This document shows positions 10,832-23,476 of a stretch of DNA of 64,000 nt, in pieces. The notes under the pieces were generated by a model. That model was not told where the DNA came from. It worked only from the letters and a program-made list of their open reading frames with translations, and did no database searches. Both the position numbers and the translations under genes were made by a program. Origin of the DNA: Gamsiella multidivaricata (Eukaryota; Mortierellomycota; Mortierellomycetes; Mortierellales; Mortierellaceae); the NCBI RefSeq assembly GCF_025024155.1, contig NW_026251712.1, positions 486,501 to 550,500 of the forward strand, written 5' to 3'. Each line of letters begins with the position of its first letter. Positions within the stretch are counted from its first letter, which is position 1.

Positions 10832-12675
10832 ATGGCGCCCTCCTCCAAATCATCACTCTCGTCTGATAGCTCACGGCGCTACAACCCTACGATCTCTTCA
10901 GAATCCAGTGGCATTAGCACCCCTGTCATGAAGGGTCCCCGCAGTATCTCGCCTTTCAAGGCCCTTATCGTCGGCGCAGGTGTGGGTGGCCTGATGATGG
11001 GTCTGTGTCTCGAACGAGCAGGAATTGAGTACGTGATCCTGGAAAGAATGCCCCAACTTCAGTTACCAAGGACCACGATCCAGCTATCTGCAAACACCTT
11101 GAGGTGTATAGAGCAATTGGGCCTGCTGGATGAGGTCATGGCGATTGCAAAGCCCGTTTCGATGGTCAGGCTAAGGAAACATAACATGGCTGTCGTCGGC
11201 AAAATTGACGCGACTTATGTCAAAGAAAGGTACGATTCGACCCGACTCCAACTCAATGCCAGGTACAGCGTCCAGGGCAAAAAAGAAAAAAAAGATCATA
11301 AATAGAACGTTAAATCGCGCTTCATCTATTCTGTTCCACCCTTTTTATCTCTTTATAGATATGGTCACTATTCATCCATTGTCCAGCGGACAGAGTTCCT
11401 GCAGATCTTGATCTCGCGGATACCTGCACAAAAGATTCAATGGGGCCGATACGTGCTCGATATCGTGAACGGCAACGCCGGCGTGCAATGCCGCTGTGCC
11501 AATGGAACGATAGAACAGGGCGATATCCTCGTCGGTGCTGATGGCGCCTACTCAGCCGTCCGTCAGAATCTGTACAAACACATGCAGGAAAAGAACCTGT
11601 TGCCAAAGTCAGATATGAAACCACTCAAGCACACGCTCAACGCCATAATCGGACTCACCAACCCACTAGATCTGGAAAAGTACCCTTCTGTGGGAGCGCG
11701 GTTTAGCGAGGTCGATATTGTGGTCGGCAAGGAATCGCCCTACACGCTATGGCTCTCGCCGACCTCGGGCAATAGAGTCGCATGGTCCGTAGGTGGAGAT
11801 TTGTTGACACCTGAGGGTAGCACGAATGCTAATTTCAAGCAATCAGAGTTTGGACCGGAGGCAATCGATGCTGCGTGTGCACTGGTCGAGGATCTGGAAA
11901 CGCCCTGGGGTGGCACACTCGCGGACTTGATAGGACATACGCGGCGGGATTTCATCACCAAGGTCATGGTGGAAGAAAAACACTACAAGACATGGCACTA
12001 TGGGCGCACGGTACTCATCGGTGAAGGTGAGTTTTGGAGATGCTCGTGCGCTACCTTCGTTTGCTGGCGATCCATATGATATGGGAAAGCCTATCATCAA
12101 GATGGTTTACTGGTGCAAGGCAAAAAAAAAGAGGACATACGGACTAAATGCTCTTCCCGTCGTTCTTTCACAATCACTATTCCTGTTCGGTATCTTCAGC
12201 ATGTCATAAGGTAATCCAGATCGATGTACTTTTTGTTTGTGAATTGGTTTGTATTGTTCACAATAGCTAATCATCTAGGCATTCCTTGCTCATTTGTTTA
12301 TATATCCAGTTTGTGCCCTATTCAGGCCAGGGCGCAGAGCAGGCAATTCTGGATGTGATTTGTCTCGTGAACCTGCTCTACCGCATTTGTGACAATCCGA
12401 GTCATCATGAATTTTGCAAGGTCTTTGAGGCGTACTATGTACAGCGCGGCCCGATTGCCAGGAATGCAGTCAGTGTGTCGAGCTCGATGTCGCATTTGAT
12501 GAACGCACAGGGTCTGTCAGCGGATTTGAAGCGCAAGATCCTGTTCAATCTGCCAGAATGGATCAAACTTGGATCGGTGGATAAGATCCAGGTGCGCCCA
12601 TTGTTGGATTACTTGCCTCCTACCGAGGACCGCGGGGCCAAAAAATCAGTCAAAGTCCCTACTTCCCCTATTTGA
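10832..12675 (+). CDS. FAD-dependent aromatic-type monooxygenase
   Basis: Four exons: 10832-11262, 11359-12026, 12200-12210 and 12310-12675, summing to 491 aa. A Ser-rich N-terminus of about 35 residues precedes the FAD-binding fold. The GxGxxG motif is in VGAGVGGLMMG. The DG motif is in LVGADGAYSAVR. The GD-type motif is rebuilt as GEACHKFVPYSGQGAEQA only when an 11-nt third exon is used. This motif set marks the class A flavoprotein monooxygenases (PHBH/UbiH/salicylate hydroxylase group), which hydroxylate small aromatic or terpenoid substrates with NAD(P)H and oxygen. The substrate cannot be told, and the neighbours do not form a biosynthetic cluster. In GEACHK, Glu replaces the usual Asp of GDA, a mild departure. 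Start chosen as the first ATG after a CT-rich flank. Confidence 0.85.
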
Positions 12676-13969
12676 ACAGGTGTTGATGCGTTTTTCTTTG
12701 GTTTTGCTTGTTGTCGGGTTTCGTTCGCTGGATTATTTTTTCCATCTAGTTTTCCATCTAGTTTAATTCTCCTGCTCTTTTTATGTATCATATTATCCTA
12801 TAGCCGTTATTTTCTCTTGTCACCCATGCTTTTTTTTTTTTCGTAATCCTAATGACTTTGATATGTTCAACGCGTTTCATGATAAACAACCGTAGTTATA
12901 GTCCTACAACCCATGGTTGAAATGTTAGTAAAATAAAATACCATTTCACTTTGAGAGCCCCCGTGGCATCGTTCTTGGATGTCAAGAGCTTGAAGATGAC
13001 TCCAGTGCTTGCTGACTAGCGGCGATAGTGATGCTGGCGGCACTAGGATGGGGAGTAGCTCGCGAAAAAAGCACGAGTTGGGCTTATTGGGCTTGTCGAG
13101 CCTGGGCCTTCAGGACATTCAGGGCTTTCGTATGCCCGAGGTCAGGGATAAAAACTATGTTTGCATTGTAGCATGGTTCTTTAGGGAAAGCTGGGATGTG
13201 TAGGAGAAGGTTTAATAAAGTCCAAGGTGTGCTTTGGTGAGATGGAGGTGCATCGCAAGGTAGGAGCGATGGAGAGTTGCCAAAAGGCGCGGTTTTTATG
13301 GGCATCAACGCATGCATGCACTGCCAAGAACGCGAGGCCTTTTGTTTCGGCAGGCCTTGATAGATAGCCTGAGGATAGCATTCGTATTGAGGAAGCGTTT
13401 CTTCACCACGTACAACCTAACTATCATTGGCGGGTCTTTTACATGGCTTCATGTTCGTTTGGTCAATCCACTTTAGTCTATGCCAATTTGCCATCAAGCC
13501 GCATTTGAATATTTAGAGGCAGGTCCGAGGACAATGAATTCTGCGTGTTCTCGTAGGTGCAATAGGGTGCCAGGGTCTGTTACCGAGGCGACCGCTGTTC
13601 TGGTTGTTCAAGGAGTAAGGGGTGGGATATCTCCCCTCCATTCGCATACCAACGGGGGTATGGAGTACTATTGGCATTGGAATTAGCACCCCTATCTGTT
13701 GAGTTTCTGCACAGTGGACCAAAACGTATAGTCGTCTGCGGAAGGCGTACGTGTCCTGAGGTTGTCAGGAGTGTCTTGTAACACACTCATCTACCAGTTA
13801 AGACGAACTTGAGGAGGAGGGGGGGTTTTTTTTTTCGTTTTTCCTCTCTTATACCTCACACTTTCCTCTTCGTCCTTCAACAGGCCGAAGTCGTCATCCG
13901 TACAGACGCCTCTTTCTTAAACCCTCTTCCCATTTTCTCTCCTAGCTTTGTGCTATCATAGTGGCTTCG
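12676..13969. other. Intergenic, no gene seen
   Basis: About 1.3 kb between two plus-strand genes. ORFs are short and lack protein-like composition. There is a short A/T run near 12830 and a T/C-rich stretch from 13820 that is probably the promoter of the F-box gene. Confidence 0.45.
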
Positions 13970-16900
13970 ATGACAGACGCACCGACGGATAATACTACCA
14001 ATAACGAAAGCTGTATCTCACTCAAAGCAACAAGGAATCCGTTGGCACAAATGGTTCCTCACGAGCTGCTCGTCAAGATCTTCTATAATCTCGAGGAACG
14101 ACCTCAACATCGTCATACCCCCACGTCCTTTATCTCGTTCTCGTCTTCTTTGTCCCTTGACCGATCCAATATTTTATCCTGCGCACTCGTTTGCCGAGAC
14201 TGTAGGTTTTGCTATATTGATACCCTTCTTCCTGCAAAAGTCATTCATGCATCTTTGCTGAAAACTTCAACCAACTTGTCTTTGTCACTTGACTAACGTA
14301 GGGTACTATGCCGCTGTGGACACATTGTGGCGCGAGGTCGATCTCCAGAGCGTGGAATCGTTTATTCAGTTTAGTAGGGTCCTTGACCCAGGGTTTTCGT
14401 ACATGGATACTGAGCCTACAATCGTCTACTCCCCAAACGGATACCGCGAGCAGGGCAGGGAGTGTAAAGAAGGGGACGACTATGCAACTACGACGGAACA
14501 CGATGTACGGGAACGCGGACACGGACAGCTGCTGCATGCGGGGAATGCTACCCATCTACAGCATAAGCAGCCCGTTCGCTCGGGATTCTCGGAAGTATCG
14601 TCAAGGACACCGTTATCGGAGCAGGATATCTCTTCTCTAAGTTGTTCTCCCACTCCAGGTACAGTACCTTTGGTACTCACGTACTAACGAAAAGACAACA
14701 AGCGGATGAAGCAGTAAAGAAAAAGGGGGGAGGGCAGGCGCTGTGAAGATGAGTGCGAATACCACCACTCTCGCCATGGGCTGCTAGCGTCCTTGGAATC
14801 TGGCTTCTTGGACTTTCACGGACTCGGGGATGACTGTTTCGCTTAGAGGTGGTGTCATCCACCGGATAAAGAAACCACGCCCGGACAGATGGTCCGAATA
14901 GCAGGGCGAGTGGAGTACAAGCAAAATAAGCACATGACTCTTGCGGGAGAGCAAACTTTACTGTCTTACCCCACAAACAACCTAAAAAAAACGGGACCAA
15001 ACAGAGATTGGGTCGTGTCACTATGCGATTAAGACGAGCGATGCAAGCACACGGCGTGGTCGGTTGGGAGGGGGCACCATCATGGAATGGCGCGATATGA
15101 AGGCACATTAAACAGCCGAGCCGAGCATATGGAGTAGCAAAAAAAAAATCCGCATTCCGCTAACTTGGCCCCTGCGCATCGTTTTTTTTCTGCTGCTTAG
15201 GTCTTGCTGGGTACGCCGGAAAGGGATACATCCGATCATTTTCACTTGCAGGAACCAGCAATTGTCAAGTGCCTCGTCCGTCCCCATATCTCCCTTCCTG
15301 TATCAACGATCGTCACCTTATTGCCATCTCGTCATTAACCCACCTCACCTCGCTGTCGATACACCATTGCACTGCACTGACAGACTTGGGAGCCATCCAG
15401 CTCATCACAGCTTCCTCGCCATATCTCAAACGGATTAATTTGACAGGATGCAGACGCATCTCCAATCTGACGGTCCAAGTTATTGCACAGCTGTGCAGCC
15501 AGCTTGAGGATCTGTCGTTGCAAGAGTGTGGATTAGTCACGGATGATGCGATCGAGGAACTTGCATATCATTGTACGCGGCTGCAAAAGGTCAACATTGG
15601 ACAGTGTCATCGGGTGACGGATAGAGCACTGCTGGCATTGCTCAAATCATCAGGAAGGATGGTGCAGCTCGATCCGGCGTCGAAGGCCAGGACGAGGAAT
15701 GCGCGACTGACAAAGCTGAGTGTTGCTGGATGCCATGGCATTACGCTTAAGGGCCTGCTGGCGATCGCGGAGTGCTTGTCAGATAAGCAGCTGGAAGAGA
15801 CAGACTTGGACGGATCAGGCGGCTGTGGATCGTCGTTGGTCTCTTTGACATTTACGTATCCTCCGCTTAAGAATACAGCACTATCCACGATGGCCAATGC
15901 GGGTCCAGTTCGCAAGGCGACACGGTTATTTCCAACACTACCGACGACACTGGAGGAGATCACGGTCTTTGATGCCTTCAATTTGACTCACGACGACGTT
16001 GTTTGTCTGGTGGGAAGAATCGGGCCAAGGTTGAAGAGCTTGCGGCTGGACAATGCGAACGCCATTCGGTCGGAGACACTGGCGCTTATCCTAAATGCTT
16101 GTCCGAATTTAACGGTCCTCTGCATCCCGCGAGCGACACAACTGGACGATGCTGGGGTGATTCAATTGGCAACTGCAAAGTGTGCTCAATCGTTGGTGGA
16201 ACTGGATTTGAGTGCATGTCATGGTCTGACTGACGCGTGTTTGACAAAGCTGGCTAAAAGCCATCTGCAGCCCGATGATATCTCATCGCCATATGCATCA
16301 CTGACCCTGGAAGACTCGAAAGGAAAGGGCGTCCAGGAGAGAAAGCCGCCTGGTGGATTATTCCCGAACCTTCGGCGCCTGGATTTGTCCTACAATCACA
16401 GGCTGACGCTGAGCGGGATCATTCCTCTGGTGATGTCGCTAAAAAATCTATGCACGCTGGATGCCTCGTTCTGTGGTGGTGGCGTGACTAGGTCATGGTT
16501 CGAGTCGCTCCAGTCTATCTTGGACCCGGCAGTGACCACCATCAACTCTTCTTCAGATAATGAGAATTTACAGGACGGTTCATCAACTGACAGTGGTGCA
16601 GTCGAGAGCGCAGTATCCCCGCTTTCGTCATCCGCTCAGTCTTGTCAGCATGAGGAGCAACAGCAAGAATCTGGACACCTCCATCAAACGACGAACGGTG
16701 CCTCGGGAATGGATCTGTTGCAACCATCGGCTCTGATTCAGAACTTGCAGCAGCTCGTGGACAATGCGATCCCACAGACGATACCGAGCCGTGCAGGGCT
16801 GGGAAGATATGTGGGTCCATTGCTGAATCGCCCAACAGCTACCTTCCAAAACAATGACCAGGTCCCGCAACACCCGCAGCAGTATCCAGGACAGGGAGTC

Positions 16901-17548
16901 GCGTCTACACAAGAGGAGGACGGGGAGGGATCACAGCAATACGGCCGTCGATCGTCAGCCTCCTCTGTGTCTTCCTCCTCTTCCACATCCTCTGCCTCGT
17001 CCACTGCGTCATCCTCTTCTTCTTCCTCCTCATTTTCATCGCTACTTTCAGAACCACTCCCTTTGAAGGAAATTCAACAACGTCAGCCCCGACGCCACTC
17101 CTACCCTCGTTCAAGGCTTCCCCTTTCAAGCCGTCACGACATCCTTGAGAACACGCTACGACGTGTCGGAGTCCCAGCAAGTCTACATCTCGAATCCTGG
17201 TTTACGCCTCAGCACCAGCAGCAACTTCAGCAGCTACACCAGATACAGCTACAGCATCAACGTGATGTACAGGACCAGCTAGCGGCGAATGGAAATCAAG
17301 TTGATGGCTCAGCGATCCAAGGTACTGCAATATTGTTGCCCGAGCTGATGGAGCATCCGGTGATGATGGCGCCGAGACCAGGAGTGGCAACGATTCAAGC
17401 AGATGACGAACCACCGCAGCGATGGCTCCAGCAGTCGCATTTCGGAAGGCGGCGAGGATCTGTGGGCAATATCGTGGTAGGGTCGTGTGAGATCTCGGCG
17501 TGGGGGCTGGCGAAGCTGAGGGAGGAATGGACGATGCCCCCGACATAG
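13970..17548 (+). CDS. F-box and leucine-rich repeat protein
   Basis: Proposed exons 13970-14201, 14302-14658 and 15252-17548, giving 961 aa. The first intron is secure because splicing restores the F-box end CRDWYYAAVDTLWREVDL. The F-box (about residues 25-95) starts NPLAQMVPHELLVKIFYNL. Residues from about 200 carry many cysteine-containing LRRs of the AMN1/Grr1 type, for example LEDLSLQECGLVTDDAIEEL. After about residue 630 the protein becomes Gln/Ser-rich and disordered. The family supplies substrate receptors of SCF ubiquitin ligases: the F-box binds Skp1 and the LRRs bind the target. The second intron (593 nt) is long for this genome, and the second half of exon 2 is low-confidence coding. 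Its phase-1 ends match, but another exon arrangement is possible. Confidence 0.75.
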
Positions 17549-17655
17549 ACTGTTTGCTTATCTGTTTGTAATTGAAGCATTCTTTATTGTAACTTAGGTT
17601 TTGAAATGGAGTAGTGGACGAGCGTTAGCAGTTAGGAAGCGCGTTTGATATGAAT

Positions 17656-17675
17656 AATAAACCTGCTTGAATAAA
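17656..17675 (+). terminator. Paired AATAAA signals after the F-box gene
   Basis: Two AATAAA hexamers at 17656-17661 and 17670-17675, about 110-125 nt after the stop codon, are a likely polyadenylation region. Confidence 0.5.
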
Positions 17676-20247
17676 CGTACGGTTGCATATTGTGTTATAT
17701 ACATGACCCTAAAGGTTCGTAGGCTTTTAGAACAAACATGGGTGGCGGCGTATACATTCATTTGGCCCTTGAGAGCGCATTCAGGATGGGAACTCTATTC
17801 TTCGCTATAGCATGTGAACAGAAGGGCAGAAGGCCAGGCACTACCTCTTTTGGACGATGCAGTGGGTGGTTGGATAGATGGATGACCCGATAAGTCCGGT
17901 CGCCGTAACCATCCTGGAAGGGTTCCATGGAATAATCATAAAACAAAGAGGTGAGCATGCGCGTTTACTATTTTTGACCTTTGCAATCGTGAACGATCCT
18001 CCCTCCGTTCGTTCACATTGTAATGGCCTTGGGTGACAACGAAGCGATCGAAATGAAACAAAGCCCTGGGAGCCGTTGCTTGTGCCACCACGAACTTATT
18101 GGGAATCAAGAAAATGGAGAACAGCCAAAGAAAACAGCGCGACAGACATGTGTAAAGCACCATTTGTCTGGGTGCACTGCAATTAATCTTCAAACTCCAC
18201 TGTGAAGGGTATGAAATGGATGAAGGGGTTCTGGAACGCATCCCTACCCACGCGGGGAGGTACAAGACCGTTTTATGAACATTCCTAGCCCCGCCCGCAA
18301 TGAGCCTTGCCTCTTAGGAAGGAACAGAGAAAGAAGCGGAATGGCAGTAGTGCCGACAGACAGGCCTTTTTTTTTTTTTCCCTCGAGGCGATTCACGACT
18401 CGCGATCGCGTCAACGAGGCACCCCTTGGCTGCAGCACGGCGCCCATCTTATTCAAGAATAGGAAGGCTAGTTTAAAGATAAATCCAGCTACGAACAAGT
18501 CGCGACAGGCCCACATGGAACGTGCAATACTTCCCACACGTCTTCCCTATTTCTTTTGGACCAAACTTTTCCAAAAGACAGCCTTGCCAAACGATGCCGA
18601 CCGTTGTTGTGAATGTTCTTTGTCCTCCTCCCTCCTACATAGATTTGAGGGAGGAAAGGGGTTCATGCATCTTCCGGATTGCTCAAGGGATACATGCATA
18701 CACCATCGTGTATAGTAGTCTACTCTTGTGTCTGAACGGAAAAGAACAGGTAATGCGCGAGAGAGCCCCATTGTACCCGGGAATGTCAAAAGCTGCAAAA
18801 GACCTAATTTTTTCTCCTTTACCCATTTCTCACAACCTATCTTTTTACCTCATGCCCTCGCTTTCTCTACCGTATGGCGCAGTTCAAAAGACAGTAAGAG
18901 CAAATAGTAAAAAAAAAACAAGACGTGCCTTTCAGAAACCGGCACCGTCAGCCCTCCGAAAACTGGGGGTGTTTTTATGGATAGATGTCGTGAGCAACAT
19001 CAGAAAGAAGAATAGCCGTTGTATGAATGGGACAGCGCGTGGGGATACAGGGATAGAAGAACAAACCAAATAACATCTACGTAGAGCGAAAAGGTCGCGA
19101 GGAGCTGGACAGGTGGGCGTAACACTGCAGATGTCAAGAACAGAAGCACGTTGCCTCGTTTCACTCGCTCCGCCCTCTTGTTTTGCGATGCTCCTAGGAA
19201 GTTTTTTTGAGCGCAGGGAAGAGAGGAAGTGGGCTTTCTAGATGAAATACATCGGGTGTGTTCTGAGTTCCTGTTACTGTCGCTATGACGTTTTGCTTTT
19301 GATCCGTCAAAGAACAACTCAAGGTCGTCAGCACGACGGATCATGGTTAAACCTTGCGAATGAGATTGACTGTCTATTGCACGTTTTTCATGAAAGGAGG
19401 GCGTTAGTTATGACCCCGGAATGGGCAGAGTATACGGAAAGGTGCTTTTCACGCATCAACGCGACGATTGATAACCGGGTATTTGCTGAGTATACATATG
19501 ACCTGGTTCTATGCTTCTCCTGGGATTGAAAGTAACAATCGACACCTTGTTGTGGTGGGATAGTATTTCGAGCCAATGAAATTCCAGGATTGTACCATCT
19601 GGACAGTAAAAGACCGGAACGCGTAGATCGAATATGGTTTCGTTAGTCGAAAAAGTAACGAGAGCGTCTTCCCAGTTTTATGCAGTTGGCTCTTTGGAGA
19701 AGGGCTCTGCTCAGCGAGTGTTGTTGAACCCTGGGATTTTGGCCCTATCAGGTTGTGTGATGATAAGGCATGCACCCTCGGTGAACCCGGGGATGGTGCA
19801 GACAAAGCCATTGGCAGGCGCACAAGGGAATGGGGGCGCACGGTCATTGGCTAGGCTAGGACGACCTCTCCGGGCGAATGACTGAATACGGAATCCCAAT
19901 GCCATGTACAGGCTACCTATACTTCTTCTTTGCTGAGATCAGATACGCTTCGATTCTTCACATACCCGGCGCCATAAGCAGAGAACAGACGAAGGAAGGA
20001 AATGGAGCAGTGGATGTGATAATACACATGTTCAGAGGATACGCTCATCAACTGTGTTTTTTTTTTTTTCCTTTGTGCACACTCAGTGGAGATGCAATTG
20101 AATGCGCTAAAATACTCATGGTAGTAACAAGCCCGGGTCTGTTCCACGTAGCGTTCCTTGCACGCTCGCCTTCATTCCTCTGGCTACACCATGGCCCATG
20201 GCTACCCATGCATTACAGCAGACGACATACTTTAGTTTGATCCGGAC
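17676..20247. other. Long gene-free stretch
   Basis: About 2.6 kb without a convincing gene. Reading frames are short and uneven in composition. It contains several T/A runs (18367, 18909 and 20059) but no terminal repeats, tRNA or conserved motif that I can see. Confidence 0.4.
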
Positions 20248-20254
20248 TATAAAT
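20248..20254 (+). promoter_or_regulatory. TATA box of the alkaline phosphatase gene
   Basis: TATAAAT about 150 bp upstream of the ATG at 20403, followed by a long CT-rich leader. Confidence 0.5.
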
Positions 20255-20402
20255 GGTTCAGCTCCATTGCCTATTTTCCTATTTTTTTTCCTTCTTTTCT
20301 TCAGTCCACCAACTCCTAACACTCTTTGTCGATACATTCAACCGCTTCTTTCGGTTTCTCTTCTCCTTCCCTTTATCCGCCTTCCCTCTTCTCATAATCA
20401 AA

Positions 20403-22590
20403 ATGGTCAAGATCGTCTCCTTTGCTCTGCTTTCCATCGCTACTGCCATCTCGGCTGTCTCTGCCCTTGACGCTGCTGGTCAGTTCAAGCGCCTCGGTGC
20501 CTGCCCCACCCTCGGATGTGTCTTCCCCCCAGATAGGTAAGCGCCCATCCTCATCGCCACTAGCATTAACATTGGCGCCAGTGCCCCTGCACACCACTCA
20601 GTAGCCATATCTGTGTACAATCTACTTCAGTGGTGTAGTAGGCGTAAACTGTTCTTGAGAGATGAGTGCATATATTAATCTAAACGCGCATTTTTCATTT
20701 TATTCCGCTCCCGATAACAGGGCTGAGTTCCTTGCTGGTGCCCACTTTGACGTCCGTGTCGAGGTCCACGCCGAGAACGAGGACAAGCCCAACACCGACT
20801 ACACCTTGACTATCCAAAAGCTCAGCGGCAACCCCAAGGACAACAAGCACGGCGGTCCTAAGGCCGTTGATTTCTCCAAGTGGTCCAAGATCAAGGCCAG
20901 CGCTCCTGAGTCCTGGGACTTCTCCTACAACAAGGATGCTGCTGCCTACTGGAAGGGTCAGGATGGCGACAAGGCCGCCGCTACCCCCGTCCACGTCGCC
21001 TCGACCGCTTGGCGCGGAGTCCAGATCAAGGAACCTGGCACCTACAAAGTTACCTTGAAGTACAACAGCGGCAAGACCACCGAGGCCGTCTGGACCGTCA
21101 ACCCCGTCAAGAAGCGCAAGGCTAAGAACGTTGTCTTGTTCATTGGTGACGGTATGACCACCGCTATGATCACTGCCGCTCGCTTGATTTCCCAGCCCCA
21201 CATTAACGGCAAGTACCAGAAGCACCTCAACCTCGACCAGTTCCCTGTCCTCGGCCACATCATGACCCACTCCTTGGACTCTTTGATCACCGACTCTGCC
21301 AACTCTGCCTCGGCCTACAACACTGGCCACAAGTCCTCCGCTGGCGCCTTGGGTGTCTACCCCGATTCGTCCACCAGCCCCTTCGATGACCCTAAGCAGG
21401 AGTTGCTTGCTGAGCTCTTGCGTCGCCGTTCCAAGAAGAACGGTGGTGCCGGAGGTGTCGGTATCGTCACCACCGCTGAGGTCCAGGATGCCACCCCCGC
21501 TGCCGTCTACGCCCATACTCGCAACCGTGATGAGAAGGCTACCATTGTCGACCAGATGATTCACGGTGCCAACCCCGTTGTTGCCGATGTCATTCTCGGA
21601 GGTGGTGGAAAGTACTTCCACAGCAAGGCTGGAGGCAAGTCCCTCAACGGTACTGACTACTATGCTGCCTATTCCAAGGAGCGTGGCTACAAGGTCGTCA
21701 ACGACAAGAAGGGTCTCCTCGACTACAAGGGCTCTGACCCCTTGCTCGGAATCTTCCACTCCAGCAACATGGATGTCTGGATGGACCGCAACGTCTACAA
21801 GAACAACTTGAACAAGAACGGCACCGACCCCACCGGTAACGGTCTCCCCGCTCTTAACCAGCCCAACTTGGACGATATGGTCATCAAGGGATTGGAGATC
21901 TTGGATAAGCGCCACCGCAAGGAGGGTTGGTTCCTCATGGCCGAGGCTGCCTCCGTCGACAAGATGATGCACCCCCTTGATTACGACCGCGCCTTGGCCG
22001 ATCTCCTCGAGTTGGACAAGTCCGTCGGTAAGACCAAGGAGTGGCTCAAGCGCAACAAGCTCGACAAGGATACCTTGGTCCTCGTCACCGCTGACCACGG
22101 CCACTCCTTCGATGTCTACGGTTCTGTCGACACCCAGTACTTCAACTCTTTCTCCGACTCTGAGGAGCTCGAGAAGAAGAACTCGGTCGGTACCTATGAG
22201 AACTCTGGTTGGCCCTCGTACGTCGATGCCGATGGTGATGGCTTCCCTGATCAGTGGGATGTCCGCTACACCCTCGCTGCCGGTACCGCCGGTTTCCCCG
22301 CCCACCGTGAGGACTTCCAGGTCAACATCAACGGCACCCGTGTCCCTGCCGTCCCCAAGTCCAACTCTCACCACCACTACCAGGTCTACGAGCCTAACCC
22401 CGATGATGCCCCCCATGGCATCACCAAGAGCGGTACCTTGGGCACCACTGAGTCCGTCGGTGTCCACTCCCTCCAGGATGTCCCCATCTTTGCCTCCGGC
22501 CCTGGCTCTCACTTGTTCGCTGGTATCCAGGACAACACCGAGATCTTCCACAAGATCTCTGAGCTCTTGGGTCTCGGCGAGCAGAACTAA
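20403..22590 (+). CDS. Secreted alkaline phosphatase
   Basis: Exons 20403-20536 and 20721-22590 encode 667 aa. The first about 20 residues are a signal peptide (FALLSIATAISAVSA). The alkaline phosphatase fold shows the metal ligand in LFIGDGMT and the nucleophile Ser237 in ITDSANSASA. Metal-binding His and Asp residues sit in VTADHGHS and in the C-terminal GVHSLQDVP. The family removes phosphate from monoesters at the cell surface or outside, using zinc and magnesium. The coding sequence strongly prefers C-ending codons, much more than most neighbours, which suggests high expression. The same codon bias opens a 618-codon frame on the other strand, which is an artefact. Secretion is inferred from the leader, and no GPI signal is clear at the C-terminus. 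Confidence 0.92.
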
Positions 22591-22942
22591 GAGGTTTTTC
22601 TTCTACCTTTTTTTTTATGACTATACAACAAAGCGCTTCCCAGTCAAATGTAATACCATAGTTCGCATCATCTATTCTATATACCAGTCTTCATAATAGC
22701 GGGGAATCATCTGCATAGAGTATTGTCAGCCCCGCGTCCCAAAATCTCAAAATAAATAAAAGTAAAACAGAATTGCAATGCTTTTTTTTTTTTTTTTTGC
22801 AGCTGACCGGCGTACGCGATGATCCCCAGCACCACGACTGGCGCATATAAAACGTCCTCCTCCATTCCCAAATATTTATCCGATACAATGTGCACCGCCT
22901 TGATCAAGAATGTCGTTTCATCATTCTCCATAAGTTGTTTAA
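22591..22942. other. Convergent 3' ends with a T/A homopolymer
   Basis: This lies between alkaline phosphatase (+) and the membrane protein gene (-). It holds a run of 17 T at 22782-22798, which is an A tract in the sense of the minus-strand gene. A 74-codon minus-strand ORF runs through it and is not accepted as a gene. Confidence 0.4.
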
Positions 22943-23476
22943 TTAAACGAACTCTCCTCGCCCTCCTAATGAATGTTGTACAGAACTTGAGGCGTTGCGA
23001 CTCTTGATGGTTTCGATCTCTGCCTCCAGGTCTGCAATCTTCTTATTCGACGCGATCCTGTACTCCTCCAATGCCAAATGGTGATAAATTAAGTGTAGGA
23101 CCAATGATGCCGCTGTGGAGTAGATAAGGACGTTGATGATGGGTTCGCCGAATCGACCAAAGAAGGATCCATTGTTTGAGCTGCGATATGATCTCCTGGC
23201 TGATCCCGCGACGGCTGCCTCTGCTGTTGATGATGATAATGACGCTGCTTCTGTAATGGCGGATGCAGATGATGCGGTAGGGCCATTGCCGATATCCAGA
23301 GGGATCGGGCGGGGTACACGGGCAGATTCTGAGGCGGATCTGGCGGGGGACGAGGAAAAGAGACGGGTTATCCGGAACGACAGAGCGGCCGACTGATCAG
23401 TATGCCTGAGAATGGAGAAGTGAGCTGATCGTGATGAGGCTACAGTCGCAGCAACGATTCCTTTCCGTGCAAACAT
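22943..23476 (-). CDS. Putative small mitochondrial inner-membrane protein
   Basis: The frame is open further upstream, to 23839. The ATG at 23476 is preferred because the protein then begins with a classic mitochondrial presequence: basic and Ser/Ala-rich, no acids, ending near RLFSSSPARSA. From there it is 177 aa. A Ser/Ala-rich spacer leads to one hydrophobic segment (VLIYSTAASLVLHLIYHHLA), followed by a charged coiled-coil-like stretch and a short tail. I do not recognise the family. The layout, presequence then one membrane span then coiled coil, resembles small assembly or scaffold factors of the inner membrane, but that is only an analogy. If the longer frame were used the targeting signal would be internal, which is less likely. 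Confidence 0.55.
   Translation of the reverse strand: MFARKGIVAATVASSRSAHFSILRHTDQSAALSFRITRLFSSSPARSASESARVPRPIPLDIGNGPTASSASAITEAASLSSSTAEAAVAGSARRSYRSSNNGSFFGRFGEPIINVLIYSTAASLVLHLIYHHLALEEYRIASNKKIADLEAEIETIKSRNASSSVQHSLGGRGEFV

Noticed and set aside
14677..15108. 143-codon minus-strand ORF in the F-box gene intron
   Set aside because: No motif, signal or codon pattern supports it. It is mentioned only because the surrounding gene model is uncertain.
19660..19860. Possible tRNA because of GGTTC-like sequences
   Set aside because: No cloverleaf can be drawn around the GTTC motifs, and acceptor and D-arm pairing are missing.
20695..22551. 618-codon minus-strand ORF
   Set aside because: It is the exact antisense of the alkaline phosphatase exon. 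The strong C-ending codon bias removes stops on the other strand. The translation is Val/Gly/Asp-rich and lacks motifs.
22707..22931. 74-codon minus-strand ORF beginning MENDETTFLIKAVHIV
   Set aside because: The first 45 residues look protein-like, but the frame runs into an A tract that codes a Lys run and then random sequence. It lies in the probable 3' UTR of the membrane protein gene. A missed exon is not excluded.
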